64,000 nucleotides of DNA from Clostridium septicum (lineage in GTDB: Bacteria; Bacillota; Clostridia; Clostridiales; Clostridiaceae), in NCBI RefSeq assembly GCF_003606265.1, contig NZ_CP023671.1, forward strand, positions 1,178,001 to 1,242,000, written 5' to 3'. Made by a program: the position numbers and the translations under genes. The notes beneath the pieces were generated by a model. The model was given only the letters and a program-made list of their open reading frames with translations, searched no databases and had not been told where the DNA came from. Of the stretch, positions 8,471 through 17,401 are shown in pieces (position 1 is the stretch's first letter; each line of letters opens with the position of its first letter).

Positions 8471-10141
8471 ATGAATGATAAAATTTTTGATTTGGTTATA
8501 ATTGGTGCTGGCTCTGCTGGACTTTCTGCTGGTATATATGCAACCCGTGCAAAGCTTAATACTTTAATAATAGAAAAATCTAGTCCTGGAGGTCAAATTA
8601 CTAAAACATCTGAAATAGTTAATTATCCTGGAATTAGAAAAACTTCAGGGCATGAATTAATGGAAGAAATGAGATTACAAGCTGAAGATTTTGGTGTTAA
8701 ATTTCAAAGAGCTGAAGTTAATGATGTAGATTTATCAAATGAAGTTAAAATATTAAAAACTGATATAGGTGAAATTAAAGGAAGAGCTGTAATTATAGCT
8801 ACAGGGGCTACTCCTAGAAAGCTTGGATTCCCTGGTGAAGAAGAATTTGCTGGAAGAGGTGTTGCTTACTGTGCTACATGTGATGGTGAATTTTTTAAAG
8901 GTCTTGAAGTATTAGTTATTGGTGCCGGATTTGCAGCTTGTGAAGAGGCTATATATCTAACTAGATTTGCAAAAAAGGTTACAATAATAGCTAGAGAACC
9001 TGATTTCACTTGTGCAAAATCAATTGGAGATAAAGTTAAAGCTCATCCTAAAATAGATATTAAATTTAATACAGAAGTAGTTGAAGCTATTGGTGATGAT
9101 TTATTACGCTCAGTTAAACTAATTAATAATGTAACTTATGAAAAATCTGAATACTTCCCACCAAAAGAAGATGGAACCTTTGGTATATTTATATTTGCTG
9201 GTTATGTTCCTCAAACTTCTGTATTCAAAAATCATATAGAACTAGATAACTTTGGTTATATAATAACTGATGAAAATATGCAAACTAACATTAAAGGTGT
9301 TTATGCTGCTGGTGATTTGAGACCTAAATCATTAAGACAAGTAGTTACTGCTGTTGCAGATGGAGCTATTGCTGCTACTGATGCTGAAAAATACATATTT
9401 GAAGAAAAAGAAAGACTAGGTATTGCTGACGAAGTTACCTATGAAGCCCCTGTGAAAAAAGAAAGCAATGAAACCACTACTAATAATGTAAAAAAATCTT
9501 TTAATGGTAAAAGCCACTTATTAAATGATACATTAAGAACTCAATTATCATCTATTTTATCTAAAATAGAAAATCCTATTACTCTTGTAACAATAGTTGA
9601 TCCTAACAATGGAAAATCTATTGAACTAAGAGATTTAGTTTTAGATATAGCTAATCTTTCTGATAAACTTAAAGCAGAAGTCTATATTAAAAATGAAGCT
9701 AAGTCTATTGAGGAAAAAATTAATGCTGATAAGTACCCTGTAGTTGCTTTACTTGATAAAGATAATAATTATAGTGGTGTTAAGTTCCATGGGGTTCCAG
9801 GAGGACATGAATTAAATTCCTTTATACTTGCAATATATAATTTAGCAGGCCCTGGTCAACCTATAGATCCAAATAACTTAGAAAAAATTAAATCTATAAA
9901 TAAAGCTACCAATATAAAGGTATGTGTATCTTTATCATGTCACCTTTGTCCTGATGTAGTTGTTTCTGCACAAAGAATAGCAATTGAAAATCCTAATGTA
10001 GAAACTGAAATGTTAGATTTAGCAAACTTTGATGAAATAAAAACTAAGTATAAACTTATGAGTGTACCAGCGATAATAGTAAATGATTCTGAAGTTTACT
10101 TTGGAGCTAAAAAATTAGATGAAATATTAAACATTATTTAA
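8471..10141 (+). CDS. AhpF-like thioredoxin reductase fused to C-terminal redox domain
   Basis: This 556-residue flavoprotein probably reduces AhpC. Residues 1-315 form a thioredoxin-reductase core: FAD-binding GAGSAGLSAGIYA at the N-terminus, the redox-active Cys134-Ala-Thr-Cys137 (CATC), a second dinucleotide fold VIGAGFAACEEA, and the C-terminal FAD motif AAGDLR. After a linker (about 325-345), residues 350-556 resemble the tandem thioredoxin-fold domain of AhpF, with Cys490-His-Leu-Cys493 as its disulfide. In E. coli AhpF that redox domain is N-terminal; here it is C-terminal. The second dinucleotide motif gives no clear NADH or NADPH preference. The gene follows ahpC after an intergenic terminator and has GGAGGAG before the ATG. 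Confidence 0.9.
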   Translation: MNDKIFDLVIIGAGSAGLSAGIYATRAKLNTLIIEKSSPGGQITKTSEIVNYPGIRKTSGHELMEEMRLQAEDFGVKFQRAEVNDVDLSNEVKILKTDIGEIKGRAVIIATGATPRKLGFPGEEEFAGRGVAYCATCDGEFFKGLEVLVIGAGFAACEEAIYLTRFAKKVTIIAREPDFTCAKSIGDKVKAHPKIDIKFNTEVVEAIGDDLLRSVKLINNVTYEKSEYFPPKEDGTFGIFIFAGYVPQTSVFKNHIELDNFGYIITDENMQTNIKGVYAAGDLRPKSLRQVVTAVADGAIAATDAEKYIFEEKERLGIADEVTYEAPVKKESNETTTNNVKKSFNGKSHLLNDTLRTQLSSILSKIENPITLVTIVDPNNGKSIELRDLVLDIANLSDKLKAEVYIKNEAKSIEEKINADKYPVVALLDKDNNYSGVKFHGVPGGHELNSFILAIYNLAGPGQPIDPNNLEKIKSINKATNIKVCVSLSCHLCPDVVVSAQRIAIENPNVETEMLDLANFDEIKTKYKLMSVPAIIVNDSEVYFGAKKLDEILNII

Positions 10142-10175
10142 GTTAAAGATTTTTACCATATATTACCCAAAACAA

Positions 10176-10213
10176 AAAAAGGATTTAAGCTATTAAACTT
10201 AAATCCTTTTTTA
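10176..10213 (+). terminator. Terminator after AhpF-like gene
   Basis: GGATTTAAG (10181-10189) pairs with CTTAAATCC (10198-10206), preceded by A-rich and followed by T-rich sequence. The rest of 10214-10447 holds no gene I can support. Confidence 0.8.
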
Positions 10214-10447
10214 TATTTATTAGCTTTCCTTAGAAGCTAAATTTATTTTTTATATACGTTATTTATAGTTTTTATCAATTAACTCTTCTAATTTTATTTG
10301 TATTGAATTAATTGTTTAAGCTACATTGGTATCAATTTTCATTGTTAATTTCTTATTACTTAATGCATCTTATACTATCCTTTAAAATATTTAGTTTATT
10401 TTAACTTAAAAGTTATTACTATCTCATTTTAAAACTTTTACCTTATT

Positions 10448-10891
10448 TTAAGCCTTATCTTTCTTTTCTTTAAACATTACTGAACTAACAATAATTATTG
10501 CTATTACAACTGTAATAATTATATATGAATCCTCTATTCCCGTTGAGGGTAATCCAAAACTTTGTAAAAGTTTATTAATATTTTCACTTTTATTCATTTT
10601 ATCAGTTGATTTTTCTTTATCTCTATTATTAAAAACACTTAAAAATGTATTTTTACTTATCTTATCTGACTTGTTAATTAAATTACTATAGTTATCTTCT
10701 TTATTTATAATTCCTTTATAAGATTCTTGTTCAAATTCTTTAGTTCTAGATTCATCTACAGTTGTTACTTTATAATATTCTTTTTTAATATCATTTTCTA
10801 TTTCCGCCTTTACTACTCTAAAATTGCTAAAGCAAAATATAAAAATTATAGAAAATAAAACTACTAAACTTCTTTTTCTTCTTATTCCCAT
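10448..10891 (-). CDS. Small LPXTG-anchored surface protein
   Basis: This 147-residue protein has all parts of a sortase substrate. It begins with a basic N-terminus (MGIRRKRS) and a hydrophobic signal segment ending near VVKAE (about residue 30). A charged Asn/Lys/Glu-rich mature region of about 80 residues follows, then LPSTG, a hydrophobic helix and the tail FKEKKDKA. I start it at the ATG at 10891, which has AAGGGG upstream, not at the longer ORF start at 10942. It appears to stand alone: no pilin, sortase or adhesin domain is adjacent. The function is unknown; it is far smaller than most LPXTG adhesins. Confidence 0.7.
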   Translation of the reverse strand: MGIRRKRSLVVLFSIIFIFCFSNFRVVKAEIENDIKKEYYKVTTVDESRTKEFEQESYKGIINKEDNYSNLINKSDKISKNTFLSVFNNRDKEKSTDKMNKSENINKLLQSFGLPSTGIEDSYIIITVVIAIIIVSSVMFKEKKDKA

Positions 10892-11157
10892 ACCATTACC
10901 CCTTATATATTTTATACTTATCATAAAAACATAAAAAACCAACCTATATTAGAAAATTTAATCCTAAATAAGTGGGTTGCACTACTATCTCCTTACACTT
11001 CAAGTGCCCAAATACAAAGTATAATTCAATGATTCTTATTACATTTAATTTAAAAATGGAAAATATACCCTATAGATAATAATTTCATTATAAATGATTT
11101 TTTTTAAATGTAAAGTGCTTTCTATTAATATTTTCTGTATAATATTTTTTAATTAAA

Positions 11158-11190
11158 AAAAGAAGATAACCTTAAAGTTATCTTCTAAAA
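11158..11190 (-). terminator. Terminator after Tal/FSA aldolase gene
   Basis: AGAAGATAAC (11161-11170) pairs perfectly with GTTATCTTCT (11177-11186), with a run of U on the minus strand after the stem. The rest of 10892-11157 shows no gene. Confidence 0.85.
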
Positions 11191-11207
11191 TTCTATCTAG
11201 CTAAAAA

Positions 11208-11858
11208 CTATTTGTTTCCAAAAGCCTTTTCGTAATCTGCTATAAACTTAGCCATTCCAACATCTGTTAAAGTGTGCTTAGTCATTTGAGCTATTACTGA
11301 ATAAGGAACTGTTGCAATGTGTGATCCAGCTAAAGCAACATCTAAAACGTGCATTGGATTTCTAACACTTGCAGAAATTATTTCTGTTTCTATTCCGTGT
11401 ATTTCAAATATTTCAACTATGTTTCTTACTAAATCTATTCCTGGGTTTCCGATATCATCTAATCTTCCTAAGAATGGGCTTACGTAAGTTGCACCAGCTC
11501 TAGCTGCTAATAAAGCTTGAAGTGGTGAGAATATTAATGTTACGTTTGTCTTTATGTTTTCTTTTGATAATACGCTTACTGCTTTTAATCCTTCTTCACA
11601 CATAGGTATCTTTATAACTATGTTCTTGTGAAGTTTAGCAAGTTCTCTACCTTCTTCTATCATTTCAGGAGCTTTTAATGCCATAACTTCTGCACTAATT
11701 GGTCCATCAACTATTGAGCATATTTCATCTATAACTTCCTTTAAATCTCTACCTTCTTTAGCTATTAATGATGGATTAGTAGTTACACCACATATAACTC
11801 CAAGGTCATTAGCTTTTCTAATATCTTCAACATTAGCTGTATCTACGAATAATTTCAT
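11208..11858 (-). CDS. Transaldolase / fructose-6-phosphate aldolase family protein
   Basis: This 216-residue protein belongs to the short transaldolase family (TalC/MipB/FSA). [13 protein letters not shown] at the start and GVTTNPSLI are hallmarks, and the Schiff-base lysine is expected in NIVIKIPM (about residue 83). Members of this length act as transaldolase or as fructose-6-phosphate aldolase, and sequence alone does not settle which. I chose the ATG at 11858 because AAGGAG is eight bases upstream; the ATG three codons earlier is only three bases from that site. It lies downstream of the split transketolase, so the three genes can complete the non-oxidative pentose phosphate pathway. Confidence 0.9.
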   Translation of the reverse strand: MKLFVDTANVEDIRKANDLGVICGVTTNPSLIAKEGRDLKEVIDEICSIVDGPISAEVMALKAPEMIEEGRELAKLHKNIVIKIPMCEEGLKAVSVLSKENIKTNVTLIFSPLQALLAARAGATYVSPFLGRLDDIGNPGIDLVRNIVEIFEIHGIETEIISASVRNPMHVLDVALAGSHIATVPYSVIAQMTKHTLTDVGMAKFIADYEKAFGNK

Positions 11859-12012
11859 TTCATTCACTCCTTAATTTTTCTGAATATTAAAAATATTTAT
11901 TTCAATTTATTTTTTATAGTAAGTTACGGCATCATAGATACCGTTAACTTACTTAAAAAGCTTAATATTATTTTTCCCTAAAAATACTATATTAAAATAC
12001 TATATTAAAATA

Positions 12013-12939
12013 CTATTTTAATACTTCCTTAGCAGCCTTTACTATTTCAGCAGCTGTTAATCCGTATTTTTCCATTAATTCGTTTGGAGTACCTGATTCA
12101 CCAAATGTATCTTGTATTCCAACCTTCTTAACCTTTGTTGGGCATTCTTCACAAACTACTGATGAAACCATAGCTCCAAGACCACCTATAACTGAATGTT
12201 CTTCAGCTGTTACTATACCCTTAGTTTCCTTAGCTGCTTTTATTATTAATTCTCTATCTATTGGTTTAATAGTAGCTATGTTTATAACTCTAGCTTTTAT
12301 TCCTTCAGCTTCTAATTCCTTAGCTGCTTCTAAAGCTTTTGCAACTAACATACCAGTAGCTATAATTGCTACATCATTACCTTCTGTTAATTGTGAACCC
12401 TTACCAATTTCAAACTTATAGTTTTCATCATAGATGTCTTCTGTTGCACATCTTCCAAATCTTAAGTAAACTGGTCCATTCATTTCTGCTGCTGCTTTTA
12501 CAGCTGCCATAGCTTCTCTATGATCTGCAGGAACTATAACTGTCATGTTTGGTAGTGAAGTCATAAGTGCTATATCTTCTACTGATTGGTGAGATCCACC
12601 ATCTTCTCCAACTGTTATACCAGCATGAGTTGCTGCTATTTTAACATTTACCTTTGGATAGCAGATTGAGTTTCTTATTACTTCGAAAGCTCTACCTGAT
12701 GCAAAAACTGCAAATGTACTTGCAAATGGAACTTTTCCAACATTTGCAAGACCTGCTGCCATTCCCATTAAGTTTTGTTCAGCTATACCTGCATTGAAAA
12801 ATCTATCACTAAATTCTTTTTTGAAATCTGCTGTTTTTGTTGATTTTGAAAGGTCTGCATCTAAAACAACTACATTTTCATTTTCCTTTCCTAATTCAAC
12901 TAACGCCATTCCATATGATTCTCTTGTTGCTTTTCCCAT
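12013..12939 (-). CDS. Transketolase, C-terminal subunit
   Basis: This 308-residue protein carries the Pyr and C-terminal domains of transketolase, which in many clostridia and archaea is split in two. NAGIAEQNLMGMAAGLA includes the glutamate expected to activate thiamine diphosphate (about residue 54), and the FASTFAVFASGRAFE and THAGITVGEDGGSHQ segments are conserved. The gene begins 13 bases after the N-terminal subunit ends, with an AGGAGG site, so the two should be made in equal amounts and assemble. It would interconvert xylulose-5-phosphate and ribose-5-phosphate with sedoheptulose-7-phosphate and glyceraldehyde-3-phosphate, fitting the upstream xylulose-5-phosphate-producing operon. 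Confidence 0.94.
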   Translation of the reverse strand: MGKATRESYGMALVELGKENENVVVLDADLSKSTKTADFKKEFSDRFFNAGIAEQNLMGMAAGLANVGKVPFASTFAVFASGRAFEVIRNSICYPKVNVKIAATHAGITVGEDGGSHQSVEDIALMTSLPNMTVIVPADHREAMAAVKAAAEMNGPVYLRFGRCATEDIYDENYKFEIGKGSQLTEGNDVAIIATGMLVAKALEAAKELEAEGIKARVINIATIKPIDRELIIKAAKETKGIVTAEEHSVIGGLGAMVSSVVCEECPTKVKKVGIQDTFGESGTPNELMEKYGLTAAEIVKAAKEVLK

Positions 12940-12952
12940 TTTTTATTCCTCC

Positions 12953-13759
12953 TTATTTAGCAATCTCAGCTAAAGCTTGATCTTTTTGTTCTTCAGTTGG
13001 TGCTTGACCATGCCATCCAGCTTGGTTTTCCATAAATGAAACACCCTTACCTTTAACTGTGCTTGCTAGTATAAGATTTGGCTTTCCTTCTGCTAATGAA
13101 TTGAAAGCTCTATCTATATCTTCGAAGTCATTTCCATCACATATTATAACATTCCATCCAAAGCTCTTGAACTTTTCATCTACTGGTGCAATTGTCATAA
13201 CATCTTCATTTTTTCCATCTATTTGTAAGCCATTGAAATCAACAACAGCAACTAAATTATCTAATTTATAATGTGCAGCAGCCATTGATGCTTCCCACAC
13301 TAATCCTTCTTGTAATTCTCCATCTCCTAGAACTGTATAAACCTTAGCATCGCTCTTTTGTGTCTTTAATCCAAGAGCCATACCTACAGCATTTGATATA
13401 CCTTGACCTAATGAACCAGTTGAAACATCAACTCCTGGAACATGCTTTGAGTCAGGATGTCCTTGTAATAAAGCTCCCATTTTTCTTAAGTGCTTTAATT
13501 CTTCTTTAGGGAAGAATCCTTTTTCTGCTAATACTGAATAAAGTGCTGGCGCAGCATGTCCTTTACTTAAAACAAATCTATCTCTGTTTTCAGCCTTAGG
13601 ATTGTTTACATCCACATTCATTTTTTCATAGTATAAATATGTAATTATATCTGCACATGATAATGATCCACCTGGATGACCTGATTTAGCCTCATATATC
13701 ATTTCGATAATATTTTTTCTAACGTCTTTTGACTTGTTAATTAATAACTCTTTATTCAT
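12953..13759 (-). CDS. Transketolase, N-terminal subunit
   Basis: This 268-residue protein carries the pyrophosphate-binding domain of transketolase. The thiamine diphosphate/Mg motif is GDGELQEG...NLVAVVDFN (about 147-180), and His residues in AKSGHPGGSLS and LSKGHAAPALY match substrate-binding positions in the family. The start is the ATG at 13759, with AAGGGAG seven bases upstream; a GTG five codons earlier overlaps that site. It pairs with the C-terminal subunit gene 13 bases downstream. It lies about 390 bases downstream of the ula-type operon, behind a terminator, and so probably has its own promoter. Confidence 0.94.
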   Translation of the reverse strand: MNKELLINKSKDVRKNIIEMIYEAKSGHPGGSLSCADIITYLYYEKMNVDVNNPKAENRDRFVLSKGHAAPALYSVLAEKGFFPKEELKHLRKMGALLQGHPDSKHVPGVDVSTGSLGQGISNAVGMALGLKTQKSDAKVYTVLGDGELQEGLVWEASMAAAHYKLDNLVAVVDFNGLQIDGKNEDVMTIAPVDEKFKSFGWNVIICDGNDFEDIDRAFNSLAEGKPNLILASTVKGKGVSFMENQAGWHGQAPTEEQKDQALAEIAK

Positions 13760-14084
13760 AATTTCTCCCTTCACTCATCTGAGCAATTTGATTTAAATTA
13801 TTCTCATTTTGAATACCTCTAATAGCCTTACAGGTAGATGTTAACATAAAATACATTATCTTTTCAACAAAAATTCATAAACTCTAATTTTGTCTATAAA
13901 GCTATTTAGTTAACCGGTATCCTCTCAACTCCTTATATTTCAAAGGATTTAAAAGATTTATTTTTTTAAAATCCTTATAATATTTTTTTAATTTTATTTA
14001 AATATTTTTTATAATGAAGTTATCTAAATCTAAAATTTCATTATTATATAGTCAATAACTGTATATTTATCTTTTAGTGACAAA
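13760..14084. other. Intergenic region upstream of transketolase
   Basis: No gene is seen. A palindrome TGTTAACA lies at 13839-13846, and an imperfect AAGGATTT/AAATCCTT inverted repeat at about 13949-13979. A TTGTTG/TATGTT pair on the minus strand near 13845-13880 could be the transketolase promoter, but the match is weak. Confidence 0.4.
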
Positions 14085-14120
14085 AACTACTAAGACATAA
14101 AGTTTTAGTAGTTTCTGCTT
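14085..14120 (-). terminator. Terminator of ula-type operon
   Basis: AAACTACTAA (14085-14094) pairs with TTAGTAGTTT (14106-14115). On the minus strand it is followed by a U-rich run (GTTTTTGT) and lies just after the 3-epimerase stop. Confidence 0.7.
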
Positions 14121-14150
14121 TTTAATTGGAGTTTTAAATTATGTTATTCC

Positions 14151-15002
14151 CTAATTGGGAGTATGGGCTTTTTTAAACTTTTCGTCCATAAAGCTCTTAG
14201 TTTCTTTTAATGTCTCTTTCCAATTATCATTTCCTACATACCAAAACTCTGCAACATATCTTCTAACACCTAAATCCCATGAAGTCTTTATTATATCTTC
14301 AAAATTTACATGTCCTGTACCAAATGGTATTTCTCTAAACTTTCCAGGGACAGTTTCTTTTAAATGCACTGCTGCTATGTGTCCCTTTCCTGTTTTTAAG
14401 TCATCTAATACATTTTTATTATATGCTACTGCTGCATTTGTGATATTCCCACAATCAGGATATACCTGCAAATATGGTGAATTTACGTTATTAACATACT
14501 TCATAGCTTTTTCAACTGTATTCATAAATTCAGTTTCCATAGTTTCAAAGGCAAGAATAATCCCCTTTTTAGCAGCCATTTCAACAGCTATTTTTAAATT
14601 TTTTGCAAATAACTTTTTAGTTTCTTCTGTAGATTCATCATAATAAACATCATATCCAGCTAATTGAATAATTCTTATTCCTAAATCACAAGCAAGCTCT
14701 ACAGCCTTCTCCATGATTTCCATGCCACGGTTCCTTACACTTTCATCTAAACTTCCAAGAGGAAATTTTCTATGTCCACTAAGGCACATAGTTCTAATTG
14801 GAATACCTACTTCACACATAGTTTTTACAAGTTCAAATCTTTCTTCTTTTGACATACAAAGCCTTGAAAGCTTTTCTTCAGTCTCATCTATACTTATTTC
14901 AACAAAATCAAAACCTGCTTCCTTTGCACAAGTTAACTTTTCCTTCCAAGTTAAAGTGTTTGGCATTGATTTTTCATATAATCCTAATGTATATTCTTTC
15001 AT
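14151..15002 (-). CDS. ulaE: L-xylulose-5-phosphate 3-epimerase (UlaE-like)
   Basis: This 283-residue TIM-barrel protein of the xylose-isomerase-like family is the same length as E. coli UlaE (284). KEYTLGLYEKSMP at the N-terminus and the metal-ligand segments AFETMETEF, VYPDCGNI, AAVHLKET and GTGHVNFEDI fit UlaE/SgbU. It should convert L-xylulose-5-phosphate to L-ribulose-5-phosphate. The ATG at 15002 has GAGGTG upstream; the GTG three codons earlier is within that site. It is the last gene of the operon, 21 bases after the 4-epimerase, and is followed by a terminator. Confidence 0.92.
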   Translation of the reverse strand: MKEYTLGLYEKSMPNTLTWKEKLTCAKEAGFDFVEISIDETEEKLSRLCMSKEERFELVKTMCEVGIPIRTMCLSGHRKFPLGSLDESVRNRGMEIMEKAVELACDLGIRIIQLAGYDVYYDESTEETKKLFAKNLKIAVEMAAKKGIILAFETMETEFMNTVEKAMKYVNNVNSPYLQVYPDCGNITNAAVAYNKNVLDDLKTGKGHIAAVHLKETVPGKFREIPFGTGHVNFEDIIKTSWDLGVRRYVAEFWYVGNDNWKETLKETKSFMDEKFKKAHTPN

Positions 15003-15023
15003 TAAATACACCTCTGCTTATTT

Positions 15024-15716
15024 TTATTTTTGTCCATAGTAAGCATTTGGCCCATGTTTTCTCATAAAGTGCTTATCTAAAAGAGTATTTGGCATTGCTT
15101 TAACACCTGAGTTCATTATCATTTCTGTAGTAAATGCCATCATAGCCACTTCTTCTAAAACTACAGCATTATGAACTGCTTCAAATGGATCTTTCCCCCA
15201 AGTAAATGGTCCATGATTTTTTACAAGTACAGCTGGCATATATTTAGGATTTAAATCTTTAAACCTTTCAACAATAACTTCACCAGTATTGTATTCATAA
15301 TTATTTTCAATTTCATTTTTAGTCATATCTCTAGTACAAGGAATTTCTCCATAGAAATAATCAGCTTGAGTTGTTCCATATGGATTTATTCCCCTACCTG
15401 CTTGAGCAAAAACTGTTGCCCATTTTGAATGAGTATGTACAACTCCTCCAATTTCTTTAAATTCATTGTATAATTTAACATGAGTTGGTGTATCTGATGA
15501 TGGATTTAAAGTTCCTTCAACAACATTTCCTTCCATATCAACAACTACCATATCCTCTGGTTTCATAACATCATACTCAACACCTGATGGTTTAATTACT
15601 ATAAGGCCTTTTTCTCTATCGATTCCTGAAACATTTCCCCAAGTAAAAGTAATTAAATTATATTTTGGAAGAAGCATATTAGCTTCATATACTTTTTGTT
15701 TTAATTCTTCTAACAT
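15024..15716 (-). CDS. ulaF: L-ribulose-5-phosphate 4-epimerase (UlaF/AraD family)
   Basis: This 230-residue class II aldolase-like zinc enzyme has the usual AraD/UlaF length. Zinc ligands are visible as [16 protein letters not shown] (two His, about 93-97) and [10 protein letters not shown] (His near 170). [11 protein letters not shown] and KPSGVEYD are substrate-phosphate regions. It should convert L-ribulose-5-phosphate to D-xylulose-5-phosphate, the entry point to the pentose phosphate genes downstream. The context (PTS plus 3-epimerase, no arabinose isomerase) favours the UlaF role over AraD. The ribosome site GGGAG precedes the ATG. Confidence 0.93.
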   Translation of the reverse strand: MLEELKQKVYEANMLLPKYNLITFTWGNVSGIDREKGLIVIKPSGVEYDVMKPEDMVVVDMEGNVVEGTLNPSSDTPTHVKLYNEFKEIGGVVHTHSKWATVFAQAGRGINPYGTTQADYFYGEIPCTRDMTKNEIENNYEYNTGEVIVERFKDLNPKYMPAVLVKNHGPFTWGKDPFEAVHNAVVLEEVAMMAFTTEMIMNSGVKAMPNTLLDKHFMRKHGPNAYYGQK

Positions 15717-15752
15717 TTAATTCACTCCCATCCATTTAGTTTTTCTAAATTA

Positions 15753-16790
15753 CTAATCAGTAACGATGTATAATGCTGCTTCCCCTAATTCACGATTTGC
15801 AGAAATTATAATATCTCTATCCTTTTCATTTAATACAGCAACATTACTAGGTCCAACCCCTGCTTCTATTGTTGTAGCCTTAAACTTAAGTGGATTTGTA
15901 CTTTCACATTGTATATAGAATAATTCTTTTTCATTTCTTCTATATCCACCAATTATTGTTGGTACACCTCTAAGTTTTCCTCCCCAAACAACATGTCCAA
16001 AATCCATGTCTTTTGGGTATTTATAAACTTCTTCGTATTTATCCCCTATTTTTTTATTTATTATAAAGTTTTTACCATGGAATTCTTCAATTGTTACTAA
16101 TTCATCTACTCCATCTCCATCAATATCAACAACTGCAATATCACTTACAGGCTTATCCATAATTTGTTCTACTGTCCAGTCTTCATTTTCATTTTGTGGT
16201 GGAGTTACAACAAATACACCATCTTGTGATGTAACCATTCCAACTTCTTTTCCATTCCACATAGCTCTACAATATCCATGATTCTTTGTAAGACCTTCTT
16301 TTATAACCTTTAATTCTATCGGTTGATTTAAATCTTCTGGAATTACTCCAACATAAATCTTTCCTGGATCTGACCAGTCATCCTTGCATGTCTTTGTTGT
16401 GCAAAGAGTAGCTCCTAAGAAATAGTTAACTCCATTTGCCTTTAAAATATCAAAACGATGTACATATGGTAAATCTAATATTGTTTTAACTTCAAAGCCA
16501 TCATTTTCTGTTGGCTTTGCCCACACTATTGTTGCCTTTTCTGATTGGAATGTTGGGAAGAAATTTTGAACTGCTAAAAAGTCTCCATTCTTTCCAGGCA
16601 CAGGTATCATTGACATTGTTCCACCAGGTCCATCCCAAACTGTAGATTGCTTAAAGTCATCTCCTGAATACATGTAACATGCACCTTCACCTTCAGTTGC
16701 TATTAGTATCTTTCTTTCATTATCTATAACTGTGCTTGATGTAGCATAACATCTGTGTAAATTTGTTAAAAACTTCTTTTCAATTTTCAT
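15753..16790 (-). CDS. Cytoplasmic propeller-like protein in ula operon, function unknown
   Basis: I do not recognise a characterised enzyme here. The 345-residue protein has no signal peptide or membrane helix. It is built of short beta-rich repeats, and DIDGDGVDELVTIEE (about residues 221-235) is a calcium-loop/FG-GAP-type blade motif, which together suggest a beta-propeller. Seven Cys residues occur, including CTTKTC (about 128-133). It sits between PTS IIB and the 4-epimerase, where E. coli has the ulaD decarboxylase, and is led by GGAGGAG. It may act on, bind or sense a sugar phosphate of this pathway. That is inference from position only. Confidence 0.75.
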   Translation of the reverse strand: MKIEKKFLTNLHRCYATSSTVIDNERKILIATEGEGACYMYSGDDFKQSTVWDGPGGTMSMIPVPGKNGDFLAVQNFFPTFQSEKATIVWAKPTENDGFEVKTILDLPYVHRFDILKANGVNYFLGATLCTTKTCKDDWSDPGKIYVGVIPEDLNQPIELKVIKEGLTKNHGYCRAMWNGKEVGMVTSQDGVFVVTPPQNENEDWTVEQIMDKPVSDIAVVDIDGDGVDELVTIEEFHGKNFIINKKIGDKYEEVYKYPKDMDFGHVVWGGKLRGVPTIIGGYRRNEKELFYIQCESTNPLKFKATTIEAGVGPSNVAVLNEKDRDIIISANRELGEAALYIVTD

Positions 16791-16854
16791 TTTAATTTCT
16801 CCTCCTATTTCCCCATAACTCTAATTAGTGGTTTTCAAAGTTAAAGTTTGAGAT

Positions 16855-16887
16855 TTACAACTCTGTACTTTTGTAAATCTCAAACTT
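16855..16887 (-). terminator. Hairpin between PTS IIB and propeller gene
   Basis: GTTTGAGATTTACAA (near 16847-16861) and TTGTAAATCTCAAAC (near 16873-16887) are exact reverse complements with a short loop. This is an intra-operon hairpin with a poor U tail. It more likely stabilises or partly ends the PTS mRNA than fully terminates it. Confidence 0.55.
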
Positions 16888-16897
16888 GCTTTATATA

Positions 16898-17188
16898 TTA
16901 TTTTTGTATTACATGCTCTTTAATTTTTTCTTCAATTTCTTGTTCTGATAAAAGATTCTTAAGACCTATTATCTTAGTTCCATTTTTTTCTGCATTAGCA
17001 AAGTTTCCTTTTAATGCTTCTGAACAAAATACAACATCATAATTTGAAGCTTGAGTTTTTGCTTCTCCAACACTACTATGATGTATTGAAACTTGAACTC
17101 CTAGTTTTCTAAAGATCTTTTCAATCTTCATTTTAATTATTTGACTTGATCCCATACCATTTCCACATGCTGCTATTACTTTTAACAT
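16898..17188 (-). CDS. ulaB: PTS IIB component, ascorbate-type
   Basis: This 96-residue protein is the phosphocysteine-carrying IIB subunit of the L-ascorbate PTS class. The active-site Cys is in VIAACGNGMGSSQIIK (about residue 8), matching UlaB/SgaB. It passes phosphate from IIA to the sugar at IIC. The second ATG (17188) is used because the first lies one base from the AGGAGG site. It is preceded by an inter-gene gap of about 210 bases after IIC and followed by a stable hairpin. Confidence 0.92.
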   Translation of the reverse strand: MLKVIAACGNGMGSSQIIKMKIEKIFRKLGVQVSIHHSSVGEAKTQASNYDVVFCSEALKGNFANAEKNGTKIIGLKNLLSEQEIEEKIKEHVIQK

Positions 17189-17401
17189 AACCATACCTCC
17201 AAAATTTCAAATATTTTCTATTTTTTTATTTAACATTATTATTTAAAAATTTTATTATTTTTATTAACTAAGTAAGTTTCTCCATTTAGGAAAAACTTAC
17301 TTAATTAATAGATTTCTATTAATTAAGATTTTTATTTTAAGTTGGTGGTGAATGGCTTTTAAATACCATTCACCTACACCCATGGAACATTTTATTAACT
17401 T

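Noticed and set aside
14151..15716. Arabinose catabolism (AraD) operon
   Set aside because: There is no arabinose isomerase or ribulokinase, while the ascorbate-type PTS and lactonase fit a ula pathway.
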